Notes under the pieces: generated by a model | The model's database searches: none | The model's input: only the letters and a program-made list of their open reading frames with translations | What the model was told of the DNA's origin: nothing | In this document: in pieces, positions 1 to 8,384 of the stretch | Layout of the letters: the number at the start of each line of letters is the position of its first letter | How positions within the stretch are numbered: position 1 is the first letter of the stretch | DNA from: an uncultured Candidatus Saccharibacteria bacterium | GTDB taxonomy: Bacteria; Patescibacteriota; Saccharimonadia; Saccharimonadales; UBA4665 | Direction: 5' to 3' | Assembly (NCBI GenBank): GCA_937892705.1 | Contig: CALBGR010000012.1 | Coordinates: 1 to 37,483, forward strand | Length of the DNA stretch: 37,483 bases | Made by a program: the position numbers and the translations under genes

Positions 1-605
1 ATAAAACTTATATTGAAGAAACACTTAGACTTGCGCAAAAAAAATCACTAGACATTGTATATACTCAAGCAAAGGTTTTTGGAAGAGTGAATTTTATTAC
101 GAATGCTCCTGAATTTAATATAGAGTACCTAAAACATGAAGGATATATACATGCATCTGCACTCTTAAAGAAAAAAGCACTTACTGGTCATAAATATGAC
201 GTTTATTTAAGTGACAAAGGCAACGAGGATTGGGACTTGTTTTTAGATATGTGTCTTGATGGCGCAAAGGCTGGTTTAGTAAATAAGCCACTTCTTAATT
301 ATCGTAAACACGAAGGTGTAATTAGCAGGGCAGACAAGTTCGAAAATACAAAAAAAGAGATTTTAGTGAGGCATCATGTTTTAAGTAAACAAAATGCCAA
401 GCATCCAGATAAGATGTGGTATTTTAGTCCCTATATTAATATGCTGAAAAGTTATATTGATAATTTTGAAATTGCGCAAAAAGAAAGACAGCGTGCCGAA
501 GTGTGTGAGCGAGAAGCTCGGGCTATGCGTGCGCAGCTAGAGACATATAGCAAAATGCCAAGTGTCCGTATTGCAAGATGGATAAAGTCAAAGATAGCGA
601 AGTAG
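1..605 (+). CDS. Glycosyltransferase family 2, C-terminal part (5' end outside window)
   Basis: The frame is open from the window edge (first full codon at position 3) to the stop at 603-605, so this is the end of a longer gene. An ATG or GTG inside the visible part is not a credible start because coding continues upstream. The stretch with GNEDWDLFLDMCLDG followed by LLNYRKHEG matches the end of the GT-A fold in family 2 glycosyltransferases, where an ED-x-D-type motif precedes a Y-R-x-H segment. The last 45 residues are charged and probably helical (ERQRAEVCEREARAMRAQLE). It probably transfers a sugar to a lipid-linked surface glycan at the inner membrane face. Donor and acceptor cannot be told. 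Two more glycosyltransferases follow on the same strand. Confidence 0.75.
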   Translation, partial: KTYIEETLRLAQKKSLDIVYTQAKVFGRVNFITNAPEFNIEYLKHEGYIHASALLKKKALTGHKYDVYLSDKGNEDWDLFLDMCLDGAKAGLVNKPLLNYRKHEGVISRADKFENTKKEILVRHHVLSKQNAKHPDKMWYFSPYINMLKSYIDNFEIAQKERQRAEVCEREARAMRAQLETYSKMPSVRIARWIKSKIAK

Positions 606-697
606 CTGCGCGGGGCGTACTGGTGTGCCTAAAATTAAGCTGTGGTATCATTGTAAGGTGTAACTAAACTTTATGTAGATATACGGGGTATAGGATA

Positions 698-1915
698 GTG
701 TCAAGGAAACTTCGAAATTTATATACTCATGCACGTAAACACGGTATGGCGAGTGCAGGAAGAAAAGTGGTGGGGTATTTTGGTAAAAAATCTGGTATAG
801 CTCCTTTAAAGACAATAGATGTTATGGCTAAATCGGAGGATGTCCTTGCGGCAGACTTCATTGAGAAGCCTTACAAACAGCCTAAAAAAATAAATAAGAG
901 TAAGTTGAAAATTGGATGGGTGCTTTCACCAATAAGCGCAGGCAGCGGTGGCCATAACACAATAACGAGGTTTGTCAGACACTTACAGGCACAAGGTCAT
1001 GATATTACCATTTATCTTTATGAGGGCATACATGAGCAGAGCGTAAGAGATGCTTCGAGAATATTAAAAGAAGGATTTAAAACTACTGTTAAGGTTAAGA
1101 AAATTAAAGACTATGAAGAGTCGGATGCGCTTATAGCGACGGGCTGGGAGACAGCATATCCAGTTTTTAATACAAAGACAAATGCTCACAAGTTTTATTT
1201 TGTGCAAGATTATGAACCGTACTTTTATGGCGTGGGTTCACGTTCGGTATTGGCCGAAAATACATACAAGTTTAATTTTTATGGTATAACGGCCGGAAAA
1301 TGGTTAACTCATAAACTATCAACCGAGTACGGCATGAAATGTGATTACTTTGACTTTGGTGTGGATCTTGATATTTATAAACTGAAGAAAGGAGCAGTAA
1401 AGAAGAAAAAAATCTGTTTTTATGCTCGTCCTGTGACGGAACGGCGGGCGTTTGAAATTGGTGTCATGGCGCTCGAAAAATTTCACAAGGAACATCCTGA
1501 ATATGAGATTGAGTTTTTTGGTTGGGATGTTGGTGACTATAAAATACCGTTTCCGTATACAAATAGAGGAATTATTACCCATCAAGAGCTAGCAGAGCTG
1601 TATCAAGAGTCTGTTGCTTGTCTTGTATTATCATTGACAAATGTCTCATTACTGCCATTTGAACTTCTTGCAGCGGGCTGTATACCGGTTATGAACGATG
1701 GAGATAATAATACAATGGTGCTCGGCCAAAATGACTATATACAATATACACAAGCGTCACCGCTTGAATTGGCGAAAGGGCTGAACGCTGTTGTAAGCCG
1801 ACAAAATATAAATGAATATGCTTCGTTGGCTGCTGCAAGTGTAAAGGATAAAAGTTGGGACGCTTCATATAAAAAAGTAGAAGAAATTTTACTTCGTGAG
1901 GTTACTGGTAAATGA
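698..1915 (+). CDS. WsaF-like glycosyltransferase (probable rhamnosyltransferase)
   Basis: A 405-residue GT-B fold protein. A short basic N-terminal region precedes a first Rossmann domain starting near residue 69 (KIGWVLSPISAGSGGHNT). The segment FYFVQDYEPYFYGVGS around residue 166 is characteristic of the WsaF rhamnosyltransferase family of Geobacillus S-layer glycan synthesis. The C-terminal nucleotide-binding domain carries PFELLAAGCIPVM, the usual E-containing donor-binding segment of GT4-like enzymes. The start is GTG with only a weak AGGA upstream. The stop overlaps the next ATG (ATGA), indicating translational coupling. Rhamnose as the donor sugar is inferred from the family and from the rml genes in the window; other deoxyhexoses remain possible. 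Confidence 0.75.
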   Translation: MSRKLRNLYTHARKHGMASAGRKVVGYFGKKSGIAPLKTIDVMAKSEDVLAADFIEKPYKQPKKINKSKLKIGWVLSPISAGSGGHNTITRFVRHLQAQGHDITIYLYEGIHEQSVRDASRILKEGFKTTVKVKKIKDYEESDALIATGWETAYPVFNTKTNAHKFYFVQDYEPYFYGVGSRSVLAENTYKFNFYGITAGKWLTHKLSTEYGMKCDYFDFGVDLDIYKLKKGAVKKKKICFYARPVTERRAFEIGVMALEKFHKEHPEYEIEFFGWDVGDYKIPFPYTNRGIITHQELAELYQESVACLVLSLTNVSLLPFELLAAGCIPVMNDGDNNTMVLGQNDYIQYTQASPLELAKGLNAVVSRQNINEYASLAAASVKDKSWDASYKKVEEILLREVTGK

Positions 1916-2895
1916 GCTATTATGCAACAGTAGTAATACCCACATTTAATGGTGAAAAATATCTTAAAGAAATACTTACGATCTTGTTCAAGCAAGAGGT
2001 TGATTACAAGTATGAAGTTTTAATTATAGACTCGGGTTCGACTGATAAAACATTAGATATAGTGCGAAAGTTTCAGTCTAAACATTCGAATTTACGTTTA
2101 CATCAGATACCTAATAGTGAATTTGGTCATGGTAAAACCCGGCAACTGGCTGCACGCCTGGCAAAAGGTAAGTATGTTGCGTATTTGAGTCATGATGCAA
2201 CGCCAGCCAATAAAAAATGGTTATATGAAATGCTTAAACCATTTGAATTTAACGACAAAATAGTTGCGGTTATGGGTCAGCAAATTCCAAGGCCGCATTG
2301 TATCCCTTTGTTGAAATACGAAATACTTGCGACTTTTAGTAATTTTGGTCCTGAGTTTGGAACAACTGTATTTTATAAAGATGATTTTATTACCGACAGG
2401 GCCGTATTCGATGCGGTACGGTTCTATTCTGACGTTAATTCGGCCACCCGCAGAGATTTTCTGCTTAATAAAATACCGTATAGAGATGTGGCTTATGCAG
2501 AGGATCAGTTGTTTGGCGAAGATGTTATCAACGCTGGTTATTGGAAGGCGTATGCTCCAAGAGGTGCAGTAGTACATTCAAATGACCTAAAACTTTCAGA
2601 ATATCGTCGTCGATTGTTTGATGAAACGATTGGACTTCGGAAAAGCGGGGTGACAATACCAGTCCTTAGTAAACGACGTATGATACTGATTGCAACAAAG
2701 AAGATCGTAGGAGATTCTATACGGATTATAAAGGACAGAAGCTACTCATTTAGTCGCAAAATATATTGGCTGCTCGTAAATCCTCTTTACAATATTGAAA
2801 AATGGCGTGGAATTTATGCCGCAACTCATGTGAAACTTGATGATCATTCAACTATTGCTAAACATTCACTTGAAGCAAGTAGAAAGAGTTCGTAA
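1912..2895 (+). CDS. Family 2 glycosyltransferase, RfbF/rhamnosyltransferase-like
   Basis: A 327-residue GT-A glycosyltransferase. The N-terminus ATVVIPTFNGEKYL binds the nucleotide. The segment FGHGKTRQLAARLAKG followed by YLSHDATPA resembles the F-G-H-G-x-T-R and T-Q-D-A signatures of rhamnosyltransferases such as RfbF and WbbL; here the metal-binding acidic motif reads SHDA. AEDQLFGEDVINAG provides the ED motif. The start ATG overlaps the preceding stop by 4 nt, so it is translated together with the WsaF-like gene. Likely role: adding rhamnose or a related sugar to a cytoplasmic lipid-linked glycan. A promoter for the next gene begins just after it, so the transcription unit probably ends here. 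Confidence 0.8.
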   Translation: MSYYATVVIPTFNGEKYLKEILTILFKQEVDYKYEVLIIDSGSTDKTLDIVRKFQSKHSNLRLHQIPNSEFGHGKTRQLAARLAKGKYVAYLSHDATPANKKWLYEMLKPFEFNDKIVAVMGQQIPRPHCIPLLKYEILATFSNFGPEFGTTVFYKDDFITDRAVFDAVRFYSDVNSATRRDFLLNKIPYRDVAYAEDQLFGEDVINAGYWKAYAPRGAVVHSNDLKLSEYRRRLFDETIGLRKSGVTIPVLSKRRMILIATKKIVGDSIRIIKDRSYSFSRKIYWLLVNPLYNIEKWRGIYAATHVKLDDHSTIAKHSLEASRKSS

Positions 2896-2907
2896 GTCTA
2901 ATATTGT

Positions 2908-2936
2908 TTGAATAATTTACCGAAACTCCTTATACT
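2908..2936 (+). promoter_or_regulatory. Predicted sigma-70 type promoter
   Basis: TTGAAT at 2908-2913 and TATACT at 2931-2936 are separated by 17 bp, close to the vegetative consensus. Predicted transcription begins near 2943, about 20 nt before the ATG at 2963. This would start the unit running from 2963 to 8384. Confidence 0.6.
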
Positions 2937-2962
2937 GAAAATAGCACAAGGGCAATGCTTGT

Positions 2963-3508
2963 ATGACTAAAAAAACAAAAAACAAGAAAAAATATGTCAT
3001 TCTTCTCTCAGTACTCGTACTTATGGTAGGCCTGGGTTCGTACGTCTTATTCCAAAAAAATAAAAAAGGCGAGCCTCACATGCAAGATACAATAAACTAT
3101 GCTCCGCCGACAGAAACAGAGAAAAAGGAAACAGATGCTCATAAAGATAAGGTTGTAGAACAAATGAGGAGTGAGGCAGATCAACCTGCTCAAGAACCGG
3201 GTGTTAGAAAAAAAGTTACCCCAGTAATTTCTTATTGGGGGCAAAGTGATCCTGGCAGCAATTTAGAAGTTGGCGGATTTGTACAAGGCGTCATTGAAGA
3301 TGGCGGGGAGTGTAAGTTGGTTCTTGAAAAACAAGGCAGAGAAGTTGCAGAAATGATTAGTAGCAAAAAAGACGCTAGGTCGACCAGTTGTAGCCCCTTT
3401 GTTGTGCAGAGGTCTTCGCTTGATTCGGGTAAATGGAATGCTAAGTTATTCTATACTTCTGGAACTTCTGTAGGCGAGTCAAATCAAGTAATGATAGAGG
3501 TAAAGTAG
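2963..3508 (+). CDS. Membrane-anchored extracytoplasmic protein of unknown function
   Basis: I do not recognise this 181-residue protein. A lysine-rich N-terminus precedes one hydrophobic segment (about residues 11-28, YVILLSVLVLMVGLGSYVLF) with no clear cleavage site, so it is probably a single-pass anchor with the rest outside. Residues 35-75 are a charged low-complexity linker. Residues 80-181 look like a small beta-rich domain with two cysteines, in SGECK-like and SCSPF contexts, that could form a disulfide, and the end SNQVMIEVK suits an Ig-like fold. The gene ends 4 bp before the large secreted hydrolase-like gene, so the two are probably co-translated and may work at the same surface site. 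Confidence 0.6.
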   Translation: MTKKTKNKKKYVILLSVLVLMVGLGSYVLFQKNKKGEPHMQDTINYAPPTETEKKETDAHKDKVVEQMRSEADQPAQEPGVRKKVTPVISYWGQSDPGSNLEVGGFVQGVIEDGGECKLVLEKQGREVAEMISSKKDARSTSCSPFVVQRSSLDSGKWNAKLFYTSGTSVGESNQVMIEVK

Positions 3509-3512
3509 GCAT

Positions 3513-5861
3513 ATGTGCGGAAACAAATTGATTCAGAAAACGATTGTCGCCGCATTTTGTGCTGTAGCGGCTTGTTTCTTGTTCCCAAACCATATCTTTG
3601 CCCTTTCGGGAAGCGACTTTAGGGCTGGAAATATTATAAGTGATTCTGTGTTTTTCAACGGGTCAACAATGACCTTAGGAGAAGTGCAAGCTTTTCTTAA
3701 TGCAAAAGTTCCTTCATGTGATACATGGGGAACACAGCCATCAGGAGAGCCAGGTTATCCTACGCGAGCTGATTGGGGACGAGCAAACGGTGCTGCTCCG
3801 CCATATACATGTTTGCGTGATTATAGGCAAAACACACCAAATAGGCCAGCGGAACCAGGCTTATGCATGGGTTACCGTGCAACCCCCAATCAGTTGGCAT
3901 CAGAAATAATTTACTATGTTGCGGAAAGCTGCGGCATTAACCCTAAAGCGCTTATTGTATTATTGCAAAAAGAACAAAGCCTGATTACCGATGATTGGCC
4001 ATGGCCTATACAGTATCGATCTGCAACCGGATATGGTTGTCCAGATACCGCTCCTTGTGATGCAGAGTATTACGGATTCTTTAACCAAGTATATGCTGCA
4101 GCACGACAATTTAAACGATATACACAAGGGGGCTTTAATCATAGGGCAGGAATGAATAATAGTGTTCGGTATCACCCAAATGTTGCCTGTGGAAGCTCTA
4201 TAGTATACATCGAAAATCAAGCAACAGCAGGGCTTTATAACTACACACCATATCAGCCAAACAAAGCTGCGCTTGATAATCTGTATGGCACAGGAGACAA
4301 TTGTAGTTCATATGGAAACCGTAATTTTTGGCGCCTATTTAACGATTGGTTTGGATCTACGCAAGGTGGTTATTTGTTGAGAACAATTGACAATGCGACG
4401 GTATACCTCGTCGTCAATGATACTAAATATCCTATCAGCGATATAAATGTTTTGGACGCATTTTCCCCTCTTGGGCCTGTGGGGTATGTATCACCTCAGT
4501 ACCTAGCTTCAAAATCTACAGGCAGTGTGCTTAAGCGCTTGGTTCGTTCAGAAGACGGTACGGTATATTTTGTCGACTCAGGCATAAAGTTGCCGTTTAC
4601 GAGTTGTGCAAATATTGAGCATTATGGCTATACTTGCGGTGATTCGATCAATTTAACAAGTAGTCAATTAGCCCTGTTGCATACAGGCCCACTTATGACT
4701 CGTGTATACGGAACAACGAGTGGTAAAAAGTTTTTCATCGAGTCGGGTAAGAAGAGAGAAGTATATGATCTTCAGTCTCTACAATTACAAGGTATCGGAA
4801 CCACCTATAATGTGTTAAAAGAAAGCGGACTAAATCACCTTACATACGGGACACCTATTATACGAGATAATGTTGTGGTAACAACGCGTGGAACAAATAA
4901 TTTGGCACTTAACTACGAGGGGTCTTTACGCAATCTAGACAAATCTCTGTATAGTCAGACAGTACTTTCCAGTGTATTGCCTAATCAAAGTCTTGATATT
5001 CAGAGTGTTGATAAACTGGCTAAAGCGGGAGATTTCAGAGGTTTTATACGAAATGTAGCTAACACAAAATTTTACCTATTAGTAGGTAATGGCAAGGTTG
5101 AATTAACAGACCCGAATAAATGGACAAACAACTACCAAGCAGTATCAGATTTGTTGCTGAATCAGTTTCCTACTGTTTCAAACGGGATAAATCAGGGATT
5201 AATAAAGAGTCCATCAGATGCAACAGTCTATTATGTAGAAAACCAGAAGAAGCGGCCGATCGCAGCATGGGACGATTTACTACGAGTTAATGCAAATCCA
5301 ACAATCAGCACTATTAGCAATTACTACATCTCAGCTTTAGCCACAGGTACAAGACTGCTTGGACCCGGCAGACTTGTCAAATCACCAAATGATGCCACAG
5401 TTTATATTATAGATGGCTTAAATAAGAAAATTCCTCTAACTACGTTTAGTGTAAGTCAAGATCTAAATCTGGGGACACAGGTCTCAACAGTAGGGAATGA
5501 TGTGTTAAATGCATATAGCTCAACTCCGTTTTACGCAAGTATAAAGATTGCGTGTGGCGGCAAAAATTACTTTGTCACCCGCGGAGTAGCATATGAAGTG
5601 AGTGGCGCCATGCAGTCTCACTATCAGTTTTCGTACATTAGCCTTGATCAATTGACATGCAATAATCTAAAGACTCAAGTAAAGCCAATCGATCGATTCA
5701 TAAGAAGCTCTGATGGAACTATTTACTATATAGAAGATGGTAAGAAGCGGGCATTTGCAGGCTTTAATGCATACCTTGCCTATGGAGGTAACGGCAACAA
5801 TACAATACAGGCGTCTGATTATGCTATAGGAACAATACCTACCGGACAACTCATATATTAG
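3513..5861 (+). CDS. Large secreted protein: lysozyme-like N-terminal domain plus nine C-terminal repeats
   Basis: 782 residues with a signal peptide (hydrophobic residues 10-24, probable cleavage after IFA at residue 30). Residues 33 to about 284 resemble a domain seen in actinobacterial and CPR exported proteins (SDFRAGNIISDSVFF, LNAKVPSC, then LLQKEQSLI and GYGCPD). E154 in LLQKEQSLI sits where a lysozyme-like transglycosylase would carry its catalytic acid, so a murein or glycan hydrolase role is possible but unproven. From about residue 288 to the end come nine repeats of about 55 residues, most starting D-x-T-V-Y-x-V-x-x-G-x-K, which could form a propeller or a wall-binding array. It has at least nine cysteines after the signal peptide. 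It lies between an anchored unknown and DUF2142 in a glycan cluster. Confidence 0.7.
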   Translation: MCGNKLIQKTIVAAFCAVAACFLFPNHIFALSGSDFRAGNIISDSVFFNGSTMTLGEVQAFLNAKVPSCDTWGTQPSGEPGYPTRADWGRANGAAPPYTCLRDYRQNTPNRPAEPGLCMGYRATPNQLASEIIYYVAESCGINPKALIVLLQKEQSLITDDWPWPIQYRSATGYGCPDTAPCDAEYYGFFNQVYAAARQFKRYTQGGFNHRAGMNNSVRYHPNVACGSSIVYIENQATAGLYNYTPYQPNKAALDNLYGTGDNCSSYGNRNFWRLFNDWFGSTQGGYLLRTIDNATVYLVVNDTKYPISDINVLDAFSPLGPVGYVSPQYLASKSTGSVLKRLVRSEDGTVYFVDSGIKLPFTSCANIEHYGYTCGDSINLTSSQLALLHTGPLMTRVYGTTSGKKFFIESGKKREVYDLQSLQLQGIGTTYNVLKESGLNHLTYGTPIIRDNVVVTTRGTNNLALNYEGSLRNLDKSLYSQTVLSSVLPNQSLDIQSVDKLAKAGDFRGFIRNVANTKFYLLVGNGKVELTDPNKWTNNYQAVSDLLLNQFPTVSNGINQGLIKSPSDATVYYVENQKKRPIAAWDDLLRVNANPTISTISNYYISALATGTRLLGPGRLVKSPNDATVYIIDGLNKKIPLTTFSVSQDLNLGTQVSTVGNDVLNAYSSTPFYASIKIACGGKNYFVTRGVAYEVSGAMQSHYQFSYISLDQLTCNNLKTQVKPIDRFIRSSDGTIYYIEDGKKRAFAGFNAYLAYGGNGNNTIQASDYAIGTIPTGQLIY

Positions 5862-5862
5862 C

Positions 5863-5868
5863 TATAAT
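5863..5868 (+). promoter_or_regulatory. Possible -10 element before the DUF2142 gene
   Basis: A perfect TATAAT lies 23 bp before the ATG at 5892, directly after the stop of the preceding gene. No convincing -35 was found at the right spacing, so this may be only a weak internal promoter. Confidence 0.3.
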
Positions 5869-5891
5869 GGTTGGTAAGTTTGAGATAAACA

Positions 5892-7349
5892 ATGTTTGGG
5901 AAAATACTGTTTCGTGTAAAGACATTACCTGAGTATTTTTTTGCGGTTTTTGCGCTTATCTTTGGTGTTGTGTTCATAGTTGTAACTCCACCTTTTCAGG
6001 CTCCGGATGAAGCAGCACACTTTTTACGGTCTTATCAGGTTTCCGATTTTAATTTTGTAATTGATAAAGTTGATAGTAAAGCAATGCCTATCTATTCAGG
6101 GGTTTCCGATTTTAATTTTGTAGTTGATGAAGTTGACGGGAAAGCGGGAGGTAGATTACCTGAGGCTGTGCACCGCACTATACAAATTACTGCCTTGAAC
6201 CCTAGCATGGAATTTAGGCCTGATATCAAATACAATATCAGTAAAACAAAAGAAGCTTTACTTATAAAAGACACAGGTAAGGAGATAACTCTAGATTTCT
6301 CCAACACGGCTGCGTATGCACCAGTTTCATATTTGCCACAGTCGATAGGTATGTTGATAGGGAAGATCTTTGGCGTCCCTCCTCTTGTATTACTGTACTT
6401 GGGGAGGTTTGCTAATTTAGTAGCATGGATTGCCTGCATAGTGCTATCTATACGATTAATACCTAGGAAGAAATGGGTGCTTGCTGCAATTGGATTGTTA
6501 CCTATGGCTGTGTTTCAGGCCAGCTCATTGAGTACTGATGTCATGGCTACCGGTATGGCAGCGGTATTTTTCTCACTCGTACTTTTCTATCTTAATAGAC
6601 AAAAGGTTCTTGCTGTGAAAGAGATAGGCCTTATTTTATTAGCTGGAATAATACTGGCATTAAGTAAGCAGGTAATGTTTGTACTGCTTCCACTCGTGTT
6701 GTTATTGGCAAACAGTCTGTTTAAAAACAAGAAGCAAGCATACATAGTAAAATTTGGTCTTATCTTGATACCATTGTTGTGCGTGGGTCTTTGGCTTTAC
6801 CTCGTAAAAGATATAAATATAGCTTCAACTTTTACTAACGGGCAGAACCAGGCTGCACAGCTGAGCTTTATCATACATGCGCCTTGGAGCTTTATTAATA
6901 CATTATGGAACACATATTTCTTTACATGGGGTGACGAGATAGGCCGATCGCTGATAGGTAATTTTGGGTGGGTCGATACACCTCTTTCTATGTTTTGGGT
7001 TGTGTTTGGGTATGTTGAGCTTATCCTTCTTTTACTTATGGGGTATGAATTAAAGCAATGGTTAAGCAAAAGACAGAAAATAATTGTAGCGACATGTTTT
7101 GTCTTATATTGGCTAGCGGTAAATGCTGCGTTGTATGTATTCTATAGTCCGGTTGGATATAAAATTATAGTAGGGTTGCAAGGTAGATACTTTATACCGC
7201 TATTAATATTGCTGATTCCGTTGTTTTACAATAAAGTATTTAAACTTAATAAAACGATCTATTTACAGATAGCAAAAACATTTCCGTTAATTTTATTAAT
7301 AGCAAGTGCCATAACAATATATTTTAGGTATTATATTAATAATGTATAA
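5892..7349 (+). CDS. DUF2142 family polytopic membrane protein (GT-C-like)
   Basis: 485 residues with a first membrane segment near residues 12-34, then the DUF2142 signature FQAPDEAAHFLRSYQ with the acidic pair typical of GT-C glycosyltransferase active sites, an extracytoplasmic loop of about 100 residues, and roughly ten further membrane helices. GT-C enzymes use polyprenyl-phosphate sugars on the outer face of the membrane; whether DUF2142 proteins do so is not established. Oddity: residues 50-70 and 71-91 are a tandem duplication (VSDFNFV begins both), made by a 63-bp repeat at 6039-6164. The second copy continues with DGKAGGRLPEAV, which matches what normally follows the signature, so the first copy is the insertion. 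The 3' end overlaps the next gene by 8 nt. Confidence 0.75.
   Translation: MFGKILFRVKTLPEYFFAVFALIFGVVFIVVTPPFQAPDEAAHFLRSYQVSDFNFVIDKVDSKAMPIYSGVSDFNFVVDEVDGKAGGRLPEAVHRTIQITALNPSMEFRPDIKYNISKTKEALLIKDTGKEITLDFSNTAAYAPVSYLPQSIGMLIGKIFGVPPLVLLYLGRFANLVAWIACIVLSIRLIPRKKWVLAAIGLLPMAVFQASSLSTDVMATGMAAVFFSLVLFYLNRQKVLAVKEIGLILLAGIILALSKQVMFVLLPLVLLLANSLFKNKKQAYIVKFGLILIPLLCVGLWLYLVKDINIASTFTNGQNQAAQLSFIIHAPWSFINTLWNTYFFTWGDEIGRSLIGNFGWVDTPLSMFWVVFGYVELILLLLMGYELKQWLSKRQKIIVATCFVLYWLAVNAALYVFYSPVGYKIIVGLQGRYFIPLLILLIPLFYNKVFKLNKTIYLQIAKTFPLILLIASAITIYFRYYINNV
6039..6164 (+). repeat. 63-bp in-frame tandem duplication inside the DUF2142 gene
   Basis: Unit 1 is 6039-6101 and unit 2 is 6102-6164. The first 21 bases are identical and the next 24 differ at only a few sites, whereas the last 18 diverge. 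At protein level 12 of the first 15 residues match. Confidence 0.85.
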
Positions 7350-8025
7350 AAATAGCTGGATTATTATTCCTGTTTATAATGAGGAACAAGTCATCAAAGA
7401 TGTTTTAAATGATGTGTTAAAGGTGTTTCCTAATGTTGTATGTGTGAATGATGGGAGTAGTGATGATTCAGCAACTGAGATAAAGAAAACAAAAGCACAT
7501 CTTGTGAATCATCCGATTAATATGGGGGCGGGAGCAGCCATACAAACTGGAATAGAATTTGCATTGCAAGACAAAGCTGCCCAATACTTTGTGACATTTG
7601 ATGCTGACGGTCAACATAAAGTAGAAGATATTGCGCCAACGTTAAAATATTTACAAGGTAATGATTTAGATATTGTCATTGGTTCGCGTTTTTTGGGTGA
7701 AGTAAAGAATATTAGTAAAATCAAATCACGGTTTTTACAGGTTGCTAAGCTTTTTAATAAAATCACCACAAAGATTGATATTACTGATCCACATAACGGA
7801 CTAAGGGTATTTAATAGGAAATTTGCAGAAAGTTTGGATATAACATTGCATGGATATGCGCACGCTTCAGAGATAGTAGAGCATATACGTAGTCAAAGGT
7901 TTAAGTATGATGAGTATCCAGTGACTGTTTTATACACTGATTATTCGCTTAAAAAAGGTCAACCTATGTTGAATGCAATTAATATAGTATTTGATTTATT
8001 TTTTAATAGGATAACTAAAAAATGA
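7342..8025 (+). CDS. Family 2 glycosyltransferase, dolichyl-phosphate mannose synthase-like
   Basis: 227 residues, the length of a single GT-A domain without membrane helices. Recognisable elements are IIIPVYNEEQVIKDVL, VNDGSSDDS, NMGAGAAIQTG, and the metal-binding FDADGQH, followed by GSRFLG. This pattern is that of enzymes that load a sugar from GDP-mannose or UDP-glucose onto polyprenyl phosphate at the cytoplasmic face. The start overlaps DUF2142 by 8 nt and the end overlaps DUF2304 by 4 nt, so the three are translated as a block. The likely product is a lipid-linked monosaccharide used by a GT-C enzyme such as the one at 5892 or 8368. Confidence 0.85.
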   Translation: MYKNSWIIIPVYNEEQVIKDVLNDVLKVFPNVVCVNDGSSDDSATEIKKTKAHLVNHPINMGAGAAIQTGIEFALQDKAAQYFVTFDADGQHKVEDIAPTLKYLQGNDLDIVIGSRFLGEVKNISKIKSRFLQVAKLFNKITTKIDITDPHNGLRVFNRKFAESLDITLHGYAHASEIVEHIRSQRFKYDEYPVTVLYTDYSLKKGQPMLNAINIVFDLFFNRITKK

Positions 8026-8384
8026 TAACTATCCAGACACTACTTATAGCCGGATTTGTAATATTGTTGTTAATGCTGCTTTCTAATCCTGGCAACTTGA
8101 AGATCCAGGCTAGTAAAAAAATTATTGGCGTGCTATTTGTATGTGCTGCAATATTTTTTATTGTGTTTCCAGAAAAATCGAATGATATTGCTCACATGCT
8201 TGGCGTAGGTAGGGGTGCTGATCTTCTTTTGTATATATTAACCTTAGCATTTATTTTTGTAAGTTTGAATTTTTATTTACAAATTAAGGAAGAACAAAAT
8301 AAAAACGTAAAATTAGCTAGAAAAATAGCTATTATTGAGGCTAATCAAGTAGAGAAATCTAAAAAATCTAATCAACGAAAGTAG
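8022..8384 (+). CDS. DUF2304 domain small membrane protein
   Basis: 120 residues with three predicted membrane helices (about 5-22, 34-50 and 66-86) and a charged, lysine-rich cytoplasmic tail. The segment LGVGRGADLLLY is the DUF2304 hallmark. These proteins are commonly encoded next to DPM-like GT2 enzymes, as here, where the start overlaps the GT2 stop (ATGA). By analogy with small membrane subunits of polyprenyl-phosphate glycosyltransferases it may anchor the GT2; that is inference. Its last 17 nt overlap the convergent GT-C gene. Confidence 0.75.
   Translation: MITIQTLLIAGFVILLLMLLSNPGNLKIQASKKIIGVLFVCAAIFFIVFPEKSNDIAHMLGVGRGADLLLYILTLAFIFVSLNFYLQIKEEQNKNVKLARKIAIIEANQVEKSKKSNQRK

Noticed and set aside
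606..697. Possible regulatory element between the first two glycosyltransferase genes
   Set aside because: I see no convincing promoter, hairpin or repeat in this 92-bp gap.
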